A program made the translations under genes and the position numbers. Positions 16,750 to 25,997 of a DNA stretch of 64,000 nucleotides are shown piece by piece; the first letter of the stretch is position 1; every line of letters begins with the position of its first letter. Below the pieces are notes generated by a model that saw only the letters and a program-made list of their open reading frames with translations, made no database searches and was not told where the DNA came from. Origin of the DNA: Streptomyces orinoci (GTDB lineage Bacteria > Actinomycetota > Actinomycetes > Streptomycetales > Streptomycetaceae). The stretch covers positions 186,001 through 250,000 of the forward strand of contig NZ_PHNC01000029.1 of assembly GCF_003121295.1 (NCBI RefSeq). Direction: 5' to 3'.

Positions 16750-17871
16750 ATGCGCCCGGTACAGTCACCTCCCGTGACCGCCCGGCTAGCCGATATCGCA
16801 GCCCAGGCGGGTGTCAGCGAAGCGACCGTCAGCCGCGTCCTCAACGGCAAGCCGGGGGTGGCGGACTCCACCCGCCATCTGGTGCTGGCCGCGCTGGATG
16901 TGCTGGGGTACGAGCGTCCGGTCCGGCTGCGGCAGCGCAGCGCCGGACTGGTCGGGCTGATCACCCCCGAGCTGGAGAACCCCATATTCCCGGCCTTCGC
17001 CCAGGTGATGGGCCAGGCCCTGACCAGACAGGGCTATACGCCCGTCCTGGCCACCCAGACCCCGGGCGGCTCCACCGAGGACGAGCTCACCGAGATGCTG
17101 GTGGACCGGGGCGTGGCCGGGATCATCTTTGTCTCCGGACTGCACGCGGATACCTCGGCCGATATGCAGCGCTATGCCCGGCTGCGCGCCCAGGGGGTGC
17201 CCTTCGTCCTGATCAATGGCTTCTCCGCCGAGGTCAGGGCGCCCTTTGTCTCGCCCGACGACCGGGCGGCCATGCACCTGGCCGTCACCCATTTGGCCGC
17301 ACTGGGCCACCGCCGCATCGGACTGGCCCTGGGCCCCCGGCGCTATGTGCCCGTACAGCGCAAGATCGAGGGCTTTCTGGCCGCCATGGAAGACCAGCTC
17401 GATACGGGCAAAGCGAGCGCGGGGCAACTGATCGAGCACTCACTGTTCACCCTGGAGGGTGGTCAGGCGGCCGCCGCCGCGCTGCTGGACCGGGGCGCCA
17501 CGGCGGTGGTCTGCGCCAGCGACATGATGGCTCTCGGCGTGATCCGGGAGGCCCGCAGACGCGGACTTCAGGTCCCCCGGGATGTCTCGGTCGTCGGCTT
17601 CGACGACTCCCCGCTCATAGCCTTCACCGACCCTCCGCTGACCACCATCCGCCAGCCCGTGCAGTCCATGGGGCAGGCGGCGGTGCGGGCGCTGCTGGAG
17701 GAGATCGGCGGCGAGAGCGCCGCCCATGGCGAGTTTGTCTTCCTGCCCGAGTTGGTGGTTCGGGGTTCAACCGCCTCGGTGCCCAAGGCCGGACCGGCCG
17801 TGCCAAGGGCCGGTACGGGGGCCGGTACGGGGGCCGCGAATCCGGCCGAAAGCCATCAAGCCCCTACGTAG
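16750..17871 (+). CDS. LacI-family repressor of the sugar operon
   Basis: A 373-residue LacI/GalR regulator. The DNA-binding headpiece is at about residues 10-55 (LADIAAQAGVSEATVSRVLN). The periplasmic-binding-like ligand domain follows (VVCASDMMALGVIREA, VSVVGFDDSPL). It begins two bases after the glucosidase stop, so it is co-transcribed with the operon it should control. GTG 16774 is an alternative start. The C-terminus has a short repeat (RAGTGAGTGA) from a duplicated GCCGGTACGGGG. The CTTGC/GCAAG operator at 11828-11847 is its likely target. Confidence 0.88.
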   Translation: MRPVQSPPVTARLADIAAQAGVSEATVSRVLNGKPGVADSTRHLVLAALDVLGYERPVRLRQRSAGLVGLITPELENPIFPAFAQVMGQALTRQGYTPVLATQTPGGSTEDELTEMLVDRGVAGIIFVSGLHADTSADMQRYARLRAQGVPFVLINGFSAEVRAPFVSPDDRAAMHLAVTHLAALGHRRIGLALGPRRYVPVQRKIEGFLAAMEDQLDTGKASAGQLIEHSLFTLEGGQAAAAALLDRGATAVVCASDMMALGVIREARRRGLQVPRDVSVVGFDDSPLIAFTDPPLTTIRQPVQSMGQAAVRALLEEIGGESAAHGEFVFLPELVVRGSTASVPKAGPAVPRAGTGAGTGAANPAESHQAPT

Positions 17872-17913
17872 GGACGATCTGCGGACGTCCGCCGTCTGGC
17901 ACACTCTTGGCCT

Positions 17914-18783
17914 ATGGGTGAAGCGACAGCAAGGACCCTGCACGACCGGACGGCCGCTCCGCCACCCACCGAGGACCATGCGGACCGGCCGCCCACGCGG
18001 CGGCCCGTGCTCCGGAGACTGCGCACACCGCGCCGACCGAGGCTGTGGTTCGAGATCCTGCTCATCGCGGTCAGCTACTGGCTCTACTCCCTTGTGCGCA
18101 ACGCCGTTCCGGAACAGCGGGACGCCGCGCTGCGCAACGCCGACTGGATCTGGCAGGCCGAGCGGACCCTGCACATCGCCGCCGAGTACAGCGTCAACCA
18201 GGCCATGAACTCGGTGACCTGGCTGATCGTGGGGATGAACTACTACTACGCCACCCTGCACTTCGTGCTCACCATCGGTGTGCTGGTGTGGCTCTACCGC
18301 TGGCACCCCGGCCGCTATGCGGCGGCCCGGCTGGCCCTGTTCGCCACCACCGGTGTGGCACTGATCGGTTACTATCTGTATCCGCTCGCTCCACCCCGGC
18401 TGATGAACGGGGTGGGCTTTATCGACACCGTGATGGTGCACCACACCTGGGGTTCCATGGCCTCGGGGAATCTGGCCGATGTCTCCAACCAGTACGCGGC
18501 CATGCCGTCCATGCACATCGGCTGGTCCACCTGGTGCGGCCTCACCATCGCCACCCTGGCCAGGCCGCTGTGGGTACGCGTCCTCGGCCTGCTCTACCCC
18601 GTGCTCACCCTGCTGGTGATCGTCTCCACCGCCAACCACTTCTGGCTGGACGCGGTGGGCGGCCTGCTCTGCCTGGCCTTCGGCTTTACGCTGTCCTACC
18701 TCTGGTACGGGGCCTTCCCCTTCCGCCTGGCCCGCCAGGTGAGCAGCCGAGCGGTGGCGAGCAACGCGAACGCGCCCCGCTAG
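17914..18783 (+). CDS. PAP2-family membrane phosphatase/transferase
   Basis: A 289-residue membrane protein of the inositol-phosphorylceramide-synthase-like PAP2 group. About six membrane segments. Active-site motifs are YPLAPPRL, AMPSMHIGWS with H201, and TANHFWLDAVGG with H242 and D246. Members dephosphorylate or transfer lipid-linked phosphates at the outer membrane face. The first 45 residues are a charged cytoplasmic tail. Convergent with glnE, with a shared terminator on its stop codon. Confidence 0.85.
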   Translation: MGEATARTLHDRTAAPPPTEDHADRPPTRRPVLRRLRTPRRPRLWFEILLIAVSYWLYSLVRNAVPEQRDAALRNADWIWQAERTLHIAAEYSVNQAMNSVTWLIVGMNYYYATLHFVLTIGVLVWLYRWHPGRYAAARLALFATTGVALIGYYLYPLAPPRLMNGVGFIDTVMVHHTWGSMASGNLADVSNQYAAMPSMHIGWSTWCGLTIATLARPLWVRVLGLLYPVLTLLVIVSTANHFWLDAVGGLLCLAFGFTLSYLWYGAFPFRLARQVSSRAVASNANAPR

Positions 18784-18790
18784 GGGCGCG
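18771..18790. terminator. Bidirectional terminator between PAP2 gene and glnE
   Basis: CGCGCCCC (18771-18778) pairs perfectly with GGGGCGCG (18783-18790) around GCTA. The stem includes the PAP2 stop codon and sits 27 bp from the end of glnE, serving both convergent genes. Confidence 0.6.
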
Positions 18791-18816
18791 GGTCCGGCCT
18801 CCCGCGTCCGGAACCC

Positions 18817-21800
18817 CTACCCCCTCCCGTAAAACCACTCCTCCACCACACCCCGCGCCCGCCGCGTAACCCTCCGGTAGTCGTCCAGCATGTCGCCGAC
18901 ATGCCCGGGCTCGTACCCCAGATATCGCCCCACCGCCGCCAACTCCCGTGGATCACCCGGGAAGGTGTCCCCGGCCCGGCCGCGCACCAGCATCACCGCG
19001 TTGCGCACACTGGTCGCCAGCACCCAGGCCTCGTCCAGCATCCTGGCCTCCTCGGCCGGGATCAGCCCGGCCGCACGGGCCGCCGCCAGCGCCTCCCTGG
19101 TACGCGTGGTCCGCAGCCCCGGCTCCGCCCAGCCGTGCCGCAGCTGCAACAGCTGGACCGTCCACTCCACATCGGACAGCCCGCCACGCCCCAGCTTGGT
19201 GTGGGTGGTGGGATCGGCCCCGCGCGGCAGCCGTTCGCTCTCCATCCGGGCCTTCAGCCGCCGGATCTCGCGCACCGCGTCCTCGCCCAGCCCCTCCGCC
19301 GGATACCGCAGCGGATCGACCAGCTCCATGAACCGGCGGCCCAACTCCTCATCGCCTGCCACCGGTTCGGCCCGCAGCAGGGCCTGGCTCTCCCACACCA
19401 GCGACCAGCGCCGGTAGTAGGCCGCGTACGAGGCCAGGCTGCGCACCAGCGGCCCCGACTTGCCCTCCGGGCGCAGGTCGGCGTCGATCAGCAACGGCGG
19501 GTCGGTGGTGGGCAGTTGCAGCAGCCGCCGCATCTCATTGGCCACCGCGAACGCCGCCTTGGCGGCCTCCTGTTCGTCCACGCCCTCCCTGGGCTGGTGG
19601 ACGAACAGCACATCGGCGTCCGAGCCATAGCCCTGCTCGCGCCCGCCGAAGCGCCCCATGCCGATCACCGCGAACCGGGTGGGCAGCGTCTCGCCCCACT
19701 GGCCCCGTACGGCGGCCCGCAAGGCACCCGCGATGGCGGCCGCGTTGAGATCGGAGACGGCCTGTCCCACCACATCCACCCGGGCTCCGTAGTCCCGTTG
19801 GCCGCCCCCGTTGCCATAGGCGCCGATGATGTCCGCCGCACAGGTACGGAACAGCTCCCGCCGGCGTACCCCGCGCACCGCGACGATCGCCGCCTCGGGG
19901 TCCTCGGCCCGGCCCACCGCGGCCAGCGTCTCCTGCTCCAGCGCCTGGCGGTCGCGGGGGCGCAGCCCCTCCTCGGCGCCGAGCAGCGCCACCGCCTCCG
20001 GGGCCCGCAGCAGCAGATCCGGTGCCAGCCGCCCGGCCGAGAGCACCCGGGCCAGATTCTCCGCGGCCGCCCCCTCGTCCCTCAGCAGCCGCAGATACCA
20101 GGGCGTTTTGCCCAGCGCGTCCGAGACCTTGTGGAAGTTGAGCAGCCCGGCGTCCGGGTCCGCGGAGTCCGCGAACCAGCCCAACAGCACCGGCAGCAGC
20201 GTCCGTTGGATGGCCGCCTTACGGGTCACCCCCGAGGCCAGCGCCTCCAGATGCCGCAGCGCGGCCGCCGGATCCGCGTACCCCAGCGCCTGCAACCGCT
20301 GCCCGGCCGCCTTGGGGCTCAGCCGGATCTCGCCCGGCTCCAGCTGGGCGACCGCGTCCAGCAGCGGCCGGTAGAACAACTTCTCATGCAGCCGCCGCAC
20401 TTCACGAGCGTGCCGCCGCCACTCCTTGCCCAGCTCGGCGACCGGTTCGGTACGGAAGCCCAGCGACCGGCCCAGCCGCCGCAGTTCGTCCTCCGCCTCC
20501 GGCACCAGATGGGTACGGCGCAGCCGGTGCAGCTGGATCCGGTGCTCCATGGTGCGCAGGAATCGGTACGCGGCGTCCAGCGCGGCCGCGTCCGCCCGCC
20601 CCACATACCCGCCCGCCGCCAGTGCGGCCAGCGCCCCCAGGGTGCCCGGCTTCCGCAGCGTGGCGTCGCTGCGCCCGTGCACCAACTGGAGCAGCTGCAC
20701 GGCGAATTCCACATCCCGCAGCCCGCCCGGCCCCAGTTTGAGCTCCCGCTCCACATGGGCGGCCGGAATGGAGGCGATCACCCTCCGGCGCATCTGCTGG
20801 ACGTCCGCCACGAAGTTCTCCCGCTCCGCGGCCTGCCACACCAGCGGCGTCACGGCCTCCATATACCGCCGCCCCAGCTCCGCGTCGCCCGCCACCGGGC
20901 GGGCCTTGAGCAGCGCCTGGAACTCCCAGGTCTTGGCCCAGCGTTCGTAGTACGCCAGATGACTGGCCAGGGTGCGCACCAGCGGGCCATTGCGCCCCTC
21001 CGGCCGCAGATTGGCGTCCACCGGCCAGATGGTGCCCTCCGGTGTCACCTCCGAACACACCCGCATCATCCGCGAGGCCAGCCTGGTGGCGGCCCGCAGC
21101 GCGGCCCCCTCCTCCGTGCCCCCATTGGCCTCGGCCACAAAAATCACGTCCACATCCGAGACGTAATTCAGCTCCTGCCCACCGCACTTGCCCATCCCCA
21201 CCACGGCCAGCCGGCACCGCGCAGCGTCCTGAGGCTGCTCCTCGGCGGCGATGGCCAGCGCGGCGCGCAGGGTGGCGGTGGCCAGGTCGGCCAGCTCCGC
21301 CGCGGTCTGGGCGATGTCGATGGTCCCCGTGACGTCCCTGGCCGCGATCATCAGCAGACAGCGCCGGTAGGCGGCGCGCAGCGCGTCCGCGGGCACCAGC
21401 CCGCACTCCCGCCCCAGGGCCGCCCCCTCGGCGAGGGCGCGCTCGAATTCCTCCGTACCCGGGTGGAGATCCTCCTGCTCGAAGGCGATCAGCGCCCGCC
21501 AGTCCCCCGGGTGCCGCGCCAGATGGTCCCCCAGCGCCTCCGAGGCGCCGAGCACCCCCAGCAGCCGGTCCCGCAGCGGCTTGGCCGACACCAGGGTGTC
21601 CACCAGCGCCCGCCGCTCTTCCGGCGGCAGCACCTCCAGCAGCCGCGCCAGCCCGCGCAGCGCGAGATCGGGATCGGCGGTGGCCCCCACCGCCTCCAGC
21701 AGCACCGGATCCTCCCGCACCGCCGCCAGCTCGTCGGCCGCCAGCAGCCGCTCGGCCGCCGTGAGATCGGCGAACCCGTACCGCACCAGCCGGGTGAAGG

Positions 21801-21828
21801 TGCTGCTCCTGCGTCCCGGCACCGTCAT
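18817..21828 (-). CDS. glnE: Glutamine synthetase adenylyltransferase/deadenylylase
   Basis: A 1003-residue bifunctional enzyme that adds and removes AMP on glutamine synthetase I. Two nucleotidyltransferase domains are visible: GMGKCGGQELNYVSDVDVIF near residue 212 (de-adenylylation half) and GMGRFGGREQGYGSDADVLF near residue 723 (adenylylation half), each followed by a helical regulatory region with ADLRPEG motifs. GGAGG seven bases before the ATG fixes the start at MTVPGRRS; an upstream in-frame Met has no such site. In Streptomyces glnE acts on GlnA1, which is not in this window. Confidence 0.96.
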   Translation of the reverse strand: MTVPGRRSSTFTRLVRYGFADLTAAERLLAADELAAVREDPVLLEAVGATADPDLALRGLARLLEVLPPEERRALVDTLVSAKPLRDRLLGVLGASEALGDHLARHPGDWRALIAFEQEDLHPGTEEFERALAEGAALGRECGLVPADALRAAYRRCLLMIAARDVTGTIDIAQTAAELADLATATLRAALAIAAEEQPQDAARCRLAVVGMGKCGGQELNYVSDVDVIFVAEANGGTEEGAALRAATRLASRMMRVCSEVTPEGTIWPVDANLRPEGRNGPLVRTLASHLAYYERWAKTWEFQALLKARPVAGDAELGRRYMEAVTPLVWQAAERENFVADVQQMRRRVIASIPAAHVERELKLGPGGLRDVEFAVQLLQLVHGRSDATLRKPGTLGALAALAAGGYVGRADAAALDAAYRFLRTMEHRIQLHRLRRTHLVPEAEDELRRLGRSLGFRTEPVAELGKEWRRHAREVRRLHEKLFYRPLLDAVAQLEPGEIRLSPKAAGQRLQALGYADPAAALRHLEALASGVTRKAAIQRTLLPVLLGWFADSADPDAGLLNFHKVSDALGKTPWYLRLLRDEGAAAENLARVLSAGRLAPDLLLRAPEAVALLGAEEGLRPRDRQALEQETLAAVGRAEDPEAAIVAVRGVRRRELFRTCAADIIGAYGNGGGQRDYGARVDVVGQAVSDLNAAAIAGALRAAVRGQWGETLPTRFAVIGMGRFGGREQGYGSDADVLFVHQPREGVDEQEAAKAAFAVANEMRRLLQLPTTDPPLLIDADLRPEGKSGPLVRSLASYAAYYRRWSLVWESQALLRAEPVAGDEELGRRFMELVDPLRYPAEGLGEDAVREIRRLKARMESERLPRGADPTTHTKLGRGGLSDVEWTVQLLQLRHGWAEPGLRTTRTREALAAARAAGLIPAEEARMLDEAWVLATSVRNAVMLVRGRAGDTFPGDPRELAAVGRYLGYEPGHVGDMLDDYRRVTRRARGVVEEWFYGRG

Positions 21829-21895
21829 TCCGCCGCCTCCAGGCTGACCATGTCCGATCAAGGGCTTCGGCCCACCAGCCTATCCGGGACCGGGG

Positions 21896-22504
21896 CTAGT
21901 GGTAGCGGGGCAGGTCGCCGGTGTGGATGGACCACTCGCCGATGGCGACTTCCTCGCCGTAGCCGAAGTCCGTCCGGTGCGTATACCGGGGGCGACCGCA
22001 TGAGTCCCGGCGGATACGGGAGAGGACGGCACCTTCACCGTGGTGTGGGTCGAAGATCGCGTAGACCGGGATACCGAGCAGCGGGTAGTCCCGCAGCTTG
22101 CCGACCCAGTCGTTGTCCGGTCTGGAAGCGGACACCACCTCGATGACGGCGAGAAGAGTGCGCGGATCGAAGGCACCCTGCCCCGCCATATCCGGCTCGG
22201 CGACGACGATGACATCCGGGCGGCGCAGCACGCCCTCGCGCACATTCTCCACGTCGGGCGACCCGGCATGGGCCACCAGCCCGCTGGGGAGAACCCGCTC
22301 CAGGCGGCGGCTGACCCGATGCACCGTCAGCGCATGGGCTCGTTGCGGCACTCCCAAGTCATGGACGATCCCTTCCGCGGTGATCTCCAACTTGCCGGGC
22401 ACACTGCCCCGCACCCGCTCCACGGCGTCCCGCATCAGTGTGTAGTGACTGCGGCGCAGGGCCACGCGCTCGGCGTGCTCGGCGCGACCTGGGACGATCG
22501 CCAT
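21896..22504 (-). CDS. Uma2-family (DUF820) nuclease-fold protein
   Basis: About 202 residues in the Uma2 family, a PD-(D/E)XK restriction-endonuclease-like fold. The core is RRPDVIVVAEPD, then AVIEVVSASRPDNDWVGKLR with the conserved acidic and Lys residues, then YPLLGIPVYAIFDP. Start is ambiguous: ATG 22504 lies 12-13 bases after GGAGGAAGG, and an earlier ATG at 22564 lacks a good site. Uma2 copies are frequent in Streptomyces, often next to regulators, and their in vivo role is unresolved. A membrane-protein gene precedes it on the same strand. Confidence 0.82.
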   Translation of the reverse strand: MAIVPGRAEHAERVALRRSHYTLMRDAVERVRGSVPGKLEITAEGIVHDLGVPQRAHALTVHRVSRRLERVLPSGLVAHAGSPDVENVREGVLRRPDVIVVAEPDMAGQGAFDPRTLLAVIEVVSASRPDNDWVGKLRDYPLLGIPVYAIFDPHHGEGAVLSRIRRDSCGRPRYTHRTDFGYGEEVAIGEWSIHTGDLPRYH

Positions 22505-22560
22505 GACGCTCGCTCGCCCTTCCTCCTCAACGGCCTTGGCCGACAGGCGGTTTACCGGGC

Positions 22561-23112
22561 TCATGGTAGAGGCCCTGTGAGGACGCCTCCCACCACCGGA
22601 CGGCCCCCGGCCGTCCGCCGCGCATACTGGTACGCCGCGATCAGCAGCCCCCCACCCCACACCAGAAACTGCGGAACCCCGTACACCACGATCCAAGGGC
22701 TGAAGATGCCGTCGTCCTCGAAGTCACCGAAGGTCTGCCAGGCGGCCCAGCCGGTGTAGACCAGCAGGAAGGCCGCCACGATGAAGGCCGTGGCCGCCAG
22801 GGTCCGGCGCGGTACGGGACGGCCCGCGAGAAGGGGCACCCAACCGGGAAACACCTGCCCCCAGGGCCGCACCAGGCTCAGCGCGAGGACTCCGGCCAGG
22901 AGGGCCATAACGCTCAGCACGGAAAGGTACGGTCCGCCGCCCTGCGCGTACCACTGATGGAACTTGTCCTTGTGGGCCCAGAGGGGAATGCCCATCGCCC
23001 ATGCCGCGTGCAGGGGGATGAACCCCACGGTCGCCGAGAGGGCGGATGCGTAGGCGGCCCAGCGGGCCAGGCGCGACGGCGGCTGGGCGTCGCCGGTGAA
23101 CTCTGCTGACAT
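22561..23112 (-). CDS. Integral membrane protein, four segments
   Basis: A 183-residue hydrophobic protein with about four membrane segments (ASALSATVGFIPLHAAWAMG, YLSVLSVMALLAGVLALSLV, TLAATAFIVAAFLLVYTGWA, FLVWGGGLLIAAYQYARR). It recalls the DUF3995-type small membrane proteins but I cannot place it firmly. It reads toward the Uma2 gene with a 56-bp gap and may be co-transcribed with it. Confidence 0.7.
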   Translation of the reverse strand: MSAEFTGDAQPPSRLARWAAYASALSATVGFIPLHAAWAMGIPLWAHKDKFHQWYAQGGGPYLSVLSVMALLAGVLALSLVRPWGQVFPGWVPLLAGRPVPRRTLAATAFIVAAFLLVYTGWAAWQTFGDFEDDGIFSPWIVVYGVPQFLVWGGGLLIAAYQYARRTAGGRPVVGGVLTGPLP

Positions 23113-23243
23113 GGGGGAACGCTCTCACCGGCACCGGCCCGCCGCCCACCGTCCGCGGGCTGAAGCGGGCTCCTGCTCACCGGTGATTTCCGTGCCGAAC
23201 TTCTCCGGCGAACGGGGGAGTTCATCATCCTGGCGCAGGATCC

Positions 23244-24029
23244 TCACAGGCCCAGCAGCTCGGCCAGCGTCCCCCCGAGGACCCGTTCACGCAACTCCCC
23301 CGACCCGGTGGCACGTTCAACGGTCAGCCGGGCCAGCACCGGGTCGCCATAAGGGGCGTCGGAGCCGAATATCGTCCGGTCCGGCACCTCGCTGATCGCC
23401 AGCCGTACCGAGAAGACGATATTGGCCGTGGACAGCTCCAGGAACACATTGGGAGTGGCCTTGGCCAGCTCAATGGCGTTCAGCCAGTGCACACCGCCGA
23501 GTTGGCTGATCACCAGGGGCACGGCCGGGTAGCGGCGGGCCAGTCCGCCCAGGGTCGCGAGGTCGTCCCCGGTGGTCGGCGCGGCCCCATGCACCACCAC
23601 CGGCAGCCCGCCATGATCGGCGGCCGCCCGCAGCACCGGTTCGATCAAGGCCGCCTGGCCGGGCGGCGGGGTGAGTTCACCAATGCCCCGGTAACCCCGC
23701 CCGGCCACGTCCCGCTCCACCACCGACGCGATCTCCTCATCCCCCGGCCCCAGCCGGACCGAACGGAAACCGATGAACCGGTCGGGATGCGCGGCCAGCG
23801 CCTCGTCCAGTTCCCGCCATGCGGCCTCGTACCCGTCGGACTCCCCGGCCCGGCCGCCCATCGCCTTCGCCAGCACCCCCATCTCCCGCCGCAGCGAGGC
23901 CAGATCAACGGCCCGCTCCGGGTGCGGCCGGGTGGCGAACAGCACCGCCTTGTCCACCCCCGCCTCGTCCAGCAGCGCGAGGTGGCTCTCCACGGGGTCG
24001 TGGACATGGCTGTGAGCGTCGATGATCAC
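23244..24029 (-). CDS. Amidohydrolase-family metal-dependent hydrolase
   Basis: A 261-residue TIM-barrel protein of the amidohydrolase_2 (ACMSD-like) group. The first metal motif is H6-S-H8 (MIIDAHSHVHD). VVVHGAAP gives a later His. IFGSDAPYGDP supplies the final conserved Asp. Members decarboxylate or hydrolyse small carboxylates or lactones. It is divergent from a MerR regulator across a clear palindromic promoter, which points to inducible expression. Substrate unknown. Confidence 0.85.
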   Translation of the reverse strand: MIIDAHSHVHDPVESHLALLDEAGVDKAVLFATRPHPERAVDLASLRREMGVLAKAMGGRAGESDGYEAAWRELDEALAAHPDRFIGFRSVRLGPGDEEIASVVERDVAGRGYRGIGELTPPPGQAALIEPVLRAAADHGGLPVVVHGAAPTTGDDLATLGGLARRYPAVPLVISQLGGVHWLNAIELAKATPNVFLELSTANIVFSVRLAISEVPDRTIFGSDAPYGDPVLARLTVERATGSGELRERVLGGTLAELLGL

Positions 24030-24103
24030 TGGTTCTCCTCCTGGTCAACGGGGTCTGGACGCGGCCCGGAACCCCGGAATACTGCCGCGAGCCAAGTGTT
24101 GAA

Positions 24104-24122
24104 CCCTGACACAGTGTCAAGG
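24104..24122 (-). promoter_or_regulatory. MerR-type operator/promoter for the amidohydrolase gene
   Basis: TGACAC (24107-24112) and GTGTCA (24114-24119) form a perfect dyad around one A, with outer CC/GG pairs. On the minus strand the dyad includes TTGACA as -35 element and would sit in the elongated spacer typical of MerR-controlled promoters. It lies between the divergent amidohydrolase and MerR genes. Confidence 0.65.
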
Positions 24123-24155
24123 TCAACTCCTCACCCCCACCGAAACGAGAACCCC

Positions 24156-24509
24156 ATGCTGATAGGCCAGCTGGCCCGCCGCACCGGAACCAGCGAGCGG
24201 CAGCTCCGCTACTACGAGCGCGTCGGACTGCTCACCTCCACCCGGCAGCCCAATGGCTACCGCACCTATGACGCCACCGCCGAACAGACCGTCGCCCGGA
24301 TCCGCGCCCTGCTCGCGGCCGGCCTGCCGACCCAGCTGATCCGCCAAGTCCTGCCCTGCGCAAGCGCGGACGGTTCCCTGCGCCCCTGCCCCGGAGTGCT
24401 GAAGAATCTCCGCACCCAGCTGACCCGCCTGGACGAGCGCGCCGACGAACTGGCCCGCGCCCGGGAAACCCTGCAACGGGCCATCGCCCACGCGGAGACC
24501 GCCGGGTAG
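24156..24509 (+). CDS. MerR-family regulator (short)
   Basis: A 117-residue MerR protein. The winged helix is at residues 1-70 (IGQLARRTGTSERQLRYYER, NGYRTYD). A dimerisation coiled coil follows (LKNLRTQLTRLDERADELAR). LPCASADGSLRPCPG supplies two Cys, a layout often seen in Streptomyces MerR regulators of oxidoreductases. No separate effector domain. Start ATG follows the palindromic operator by about 35 bp. Divergent from the amidohydrolase it probably controls. Confidence 0.88.
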   Translation: MLIGQLARRTGTSERQLRYYERVGLLTSTRQPNGYRTYDATAEQTVARIRALLAAGLPTQLIRQVLPCASADGSLRPCPGVLKNLRTQLTRLDERADELARARETLQRAIAHAETAG

Positions 24510-24763
24510 CCGCGCCGCTCGGAGGCGGATTTCCTTACCCTCCGGGCCGCCTTCCGGCACGGATTTCCAACTCCGAACGGCCCGCGCCATCAGGGCAGGG
24601 CGCGATTTCCGCTGACCGGCTGAGTCCATGGAGTACCCGGTGGGATGGCGGGTGCCCGGGTTGTACGGCGACTGTCCCGAGGGGACCCGGACTGTCCTGG
24701 CTGTCCACCGTGACATGCCGGTGGCCTACGGCGTTGGGGACGGGCACTGGGAGGTGGACGCGC

Positions 24764-25621
24764 ATGAGCGCTGCGGAGCAGGGTGTTGACGAGCCGGGGT
24801 GGGAGCTGGACCCGGACGACGAGTCGGTGGTGATGGTCGCGGCGGTCGGCCGCCAGTTGCGGCTGTGGCGGGAGGCAGCGGGACTGCGGCCTGCGGAGCT
24901 GGGGGCGGTGATCGGGTACAGCGAGGCGCTGGTTTACAAGGTGGAGCAGGGGGTTCGGGTTCCTCAGCCCGAATTCTTGGACAAGGCGGACGAAGTCCTG
25001 GGGGCGTCGGGGAAGCTCTCGGCGATGAAGCAGGACATCGCGAGATCCCGTTACCCCAAGAAGGTGCGGGACCTGGCAAGGCTGGAGCAAGCAGCGAGCG
25101 AACTGGGCGCGTACAACAACTGCGTGATCGACGGGCTTTTGCAGACCGAGGGCTACGCACGCGCGGTCTTCGCCTCGCGGCGGCCACCCTTCACAGAAGA
25201 CGAGCTGGAGCGACGTCTCGCCGCGCGCATGGCCCGTCAGGAGATCATCGGTGGCTCAGCGGGCCTTCCGGTCTTCAGTTACGTGCTGTGCGAAGCCACA
25301 TTGCGCCGCCCGATCGGGGGCACAATGGTGATGCGTCACCAACTCGAACGCCTCCTGGAAGTGGGCAAGTTGCGCAACGTGGACCTCCAGGTCCTGCCGC
25401 TGAACCGCGAGGACAACTGTGGGATCCACGGGCCGTTCCGGCTGCTGAAGCTCAGGGACGGGACGAAGGTGGGACTGGATGAAGTGCAGCTCACCAGTCG
25501 CGTGATCACTGACCCCAAGGAGACGCAGATCCTGGACATGCGGTATGGGATCATCCGGGCGCAGGCTCTCACGCCACGGGAGTCGCTGGCCTTCATCGAG
25601 AAAGTGCGGGGAGAGACATGA
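24764..25621 (+). CDS. XRE regulator with DUF5753 (WhiJ/Scr1-like)
   Basis: A 285-residue protein. The XRE helix-turn-helix is at residues about 25-75 (LRPAELGAVIGYSEALVYKV). The DUF5753 domain covers about residues 95-283 (NNCVIDGLLQTEGYARAVF, CEATLRRPIGG, LQVLPLNREDNCG). GGGAGGTGG before ATG 24764 fixes the start. It overlaps the next gene by four bases, the classical WhiJ-type pair of XRE/DUF5753 protein plus DUF397 protein. In Streptomyces such pairs modulate development and antibiotic production. Confidence 0.9.
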   Translation: MSAAEQGVDEPGWELDPDDESVVMVAAVGRQLRLWREAAGLRPAELGAVIGYSEALVYKVEQGVRVPQPEFLDKADEVLGASGKLSAMKQDIARSRYPKKVRDLARLEQAASELGAYNNCVIDGLLQTEGYARAVFASRRPPFTEDELERRLAARMARQEIIGGSAGLPVFSYVLCEATLRRPIGGTMVMRHQLERLLEVGKLRNVDLQVLPLNREDNCGIHGPFRLLKLRDGTKVGLDEVQLTSRVITDPKETQILDMRYGIIRAQALTPRESLAFIEKVRGET

Positions 25622-25845
25622 CCCTCAAGTCCCATGTCGGAAGCTGCGCTTCCCCGGAGTGGATAAAGAGCAGCTACAGCAATGGTGACGGACCTTCGTG
25701 TGTCGAAGTCGCGGCAACACCCGACACCGTGCACGTCCGCGACTCCAAGAACCCCCAAGGCCCCCAACTGGCCTTCGGCCCCGCCCCCTGGGCCGACTTC
25801 ACCCGAACCCTGCCTGGCACAGGCCACCTTCGCCCGCACGCCTGA
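25618..25845 (+). CDS. DUF397 partner of the XRE regulator
   Basis: A 75-residue DUF397 protein. The family core is visible: WIKSSYSNGDGPSCVEVA, VHVRDSKNP, and a W-A-DF near the end. It starts by an ATGA overlap with the XRE/DUF5753 gene, so the two are translationally coupled. Known family behaviour: the small partner relieves or modifies binding by the XRE protein. A strong hairpin follows. Confidence 0.9.
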   Translation: MTLKSHVGSCASPEWIKSSYSNGDGPSCVEVAATPDTVHVRDSKNPQGPQLAFGPAPWADFTRTLPGTGHLRPHA

Positions 25846-25860
25846 GACGCGGAGCGGGGA

Positions 25861-25935
25861 CAGGTGCGGCATCTCATGGAGATGCCACACCTGCCTGTCT
25901 TTGGCCGTGACGCCCGCCGCCTGCGTGTCACGGCC
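25861..25935 (+). terminator. Double-hairpin terminator after the XRE-DUF397 pair
   Basis: First hairpin: CAGGTG (25861-25866) with CACCTG (25888-25893) and GGCATCT (25868-25874) with AGATGCC (25880-25886). Second hairpin: GGCCGTGAC (25903-25911) with GTCACGGCC (25927-25935). Together they probably end transcription from both convergent genes. Confidence 0.6.
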
Positions 25936-25997
25936 AGGCGGAAGACGAACAGGATCACGCAACTGTGCGGCCAAGTCCGCCCGCCAGAAGGGGTGTC

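Noticed and set aside
18901..22146. Open frame of about 1080 codons on the plus strand
   Set aside because: Fully antisense to glnE. Composition is Arg/Pro/Gln-rich with no domain.
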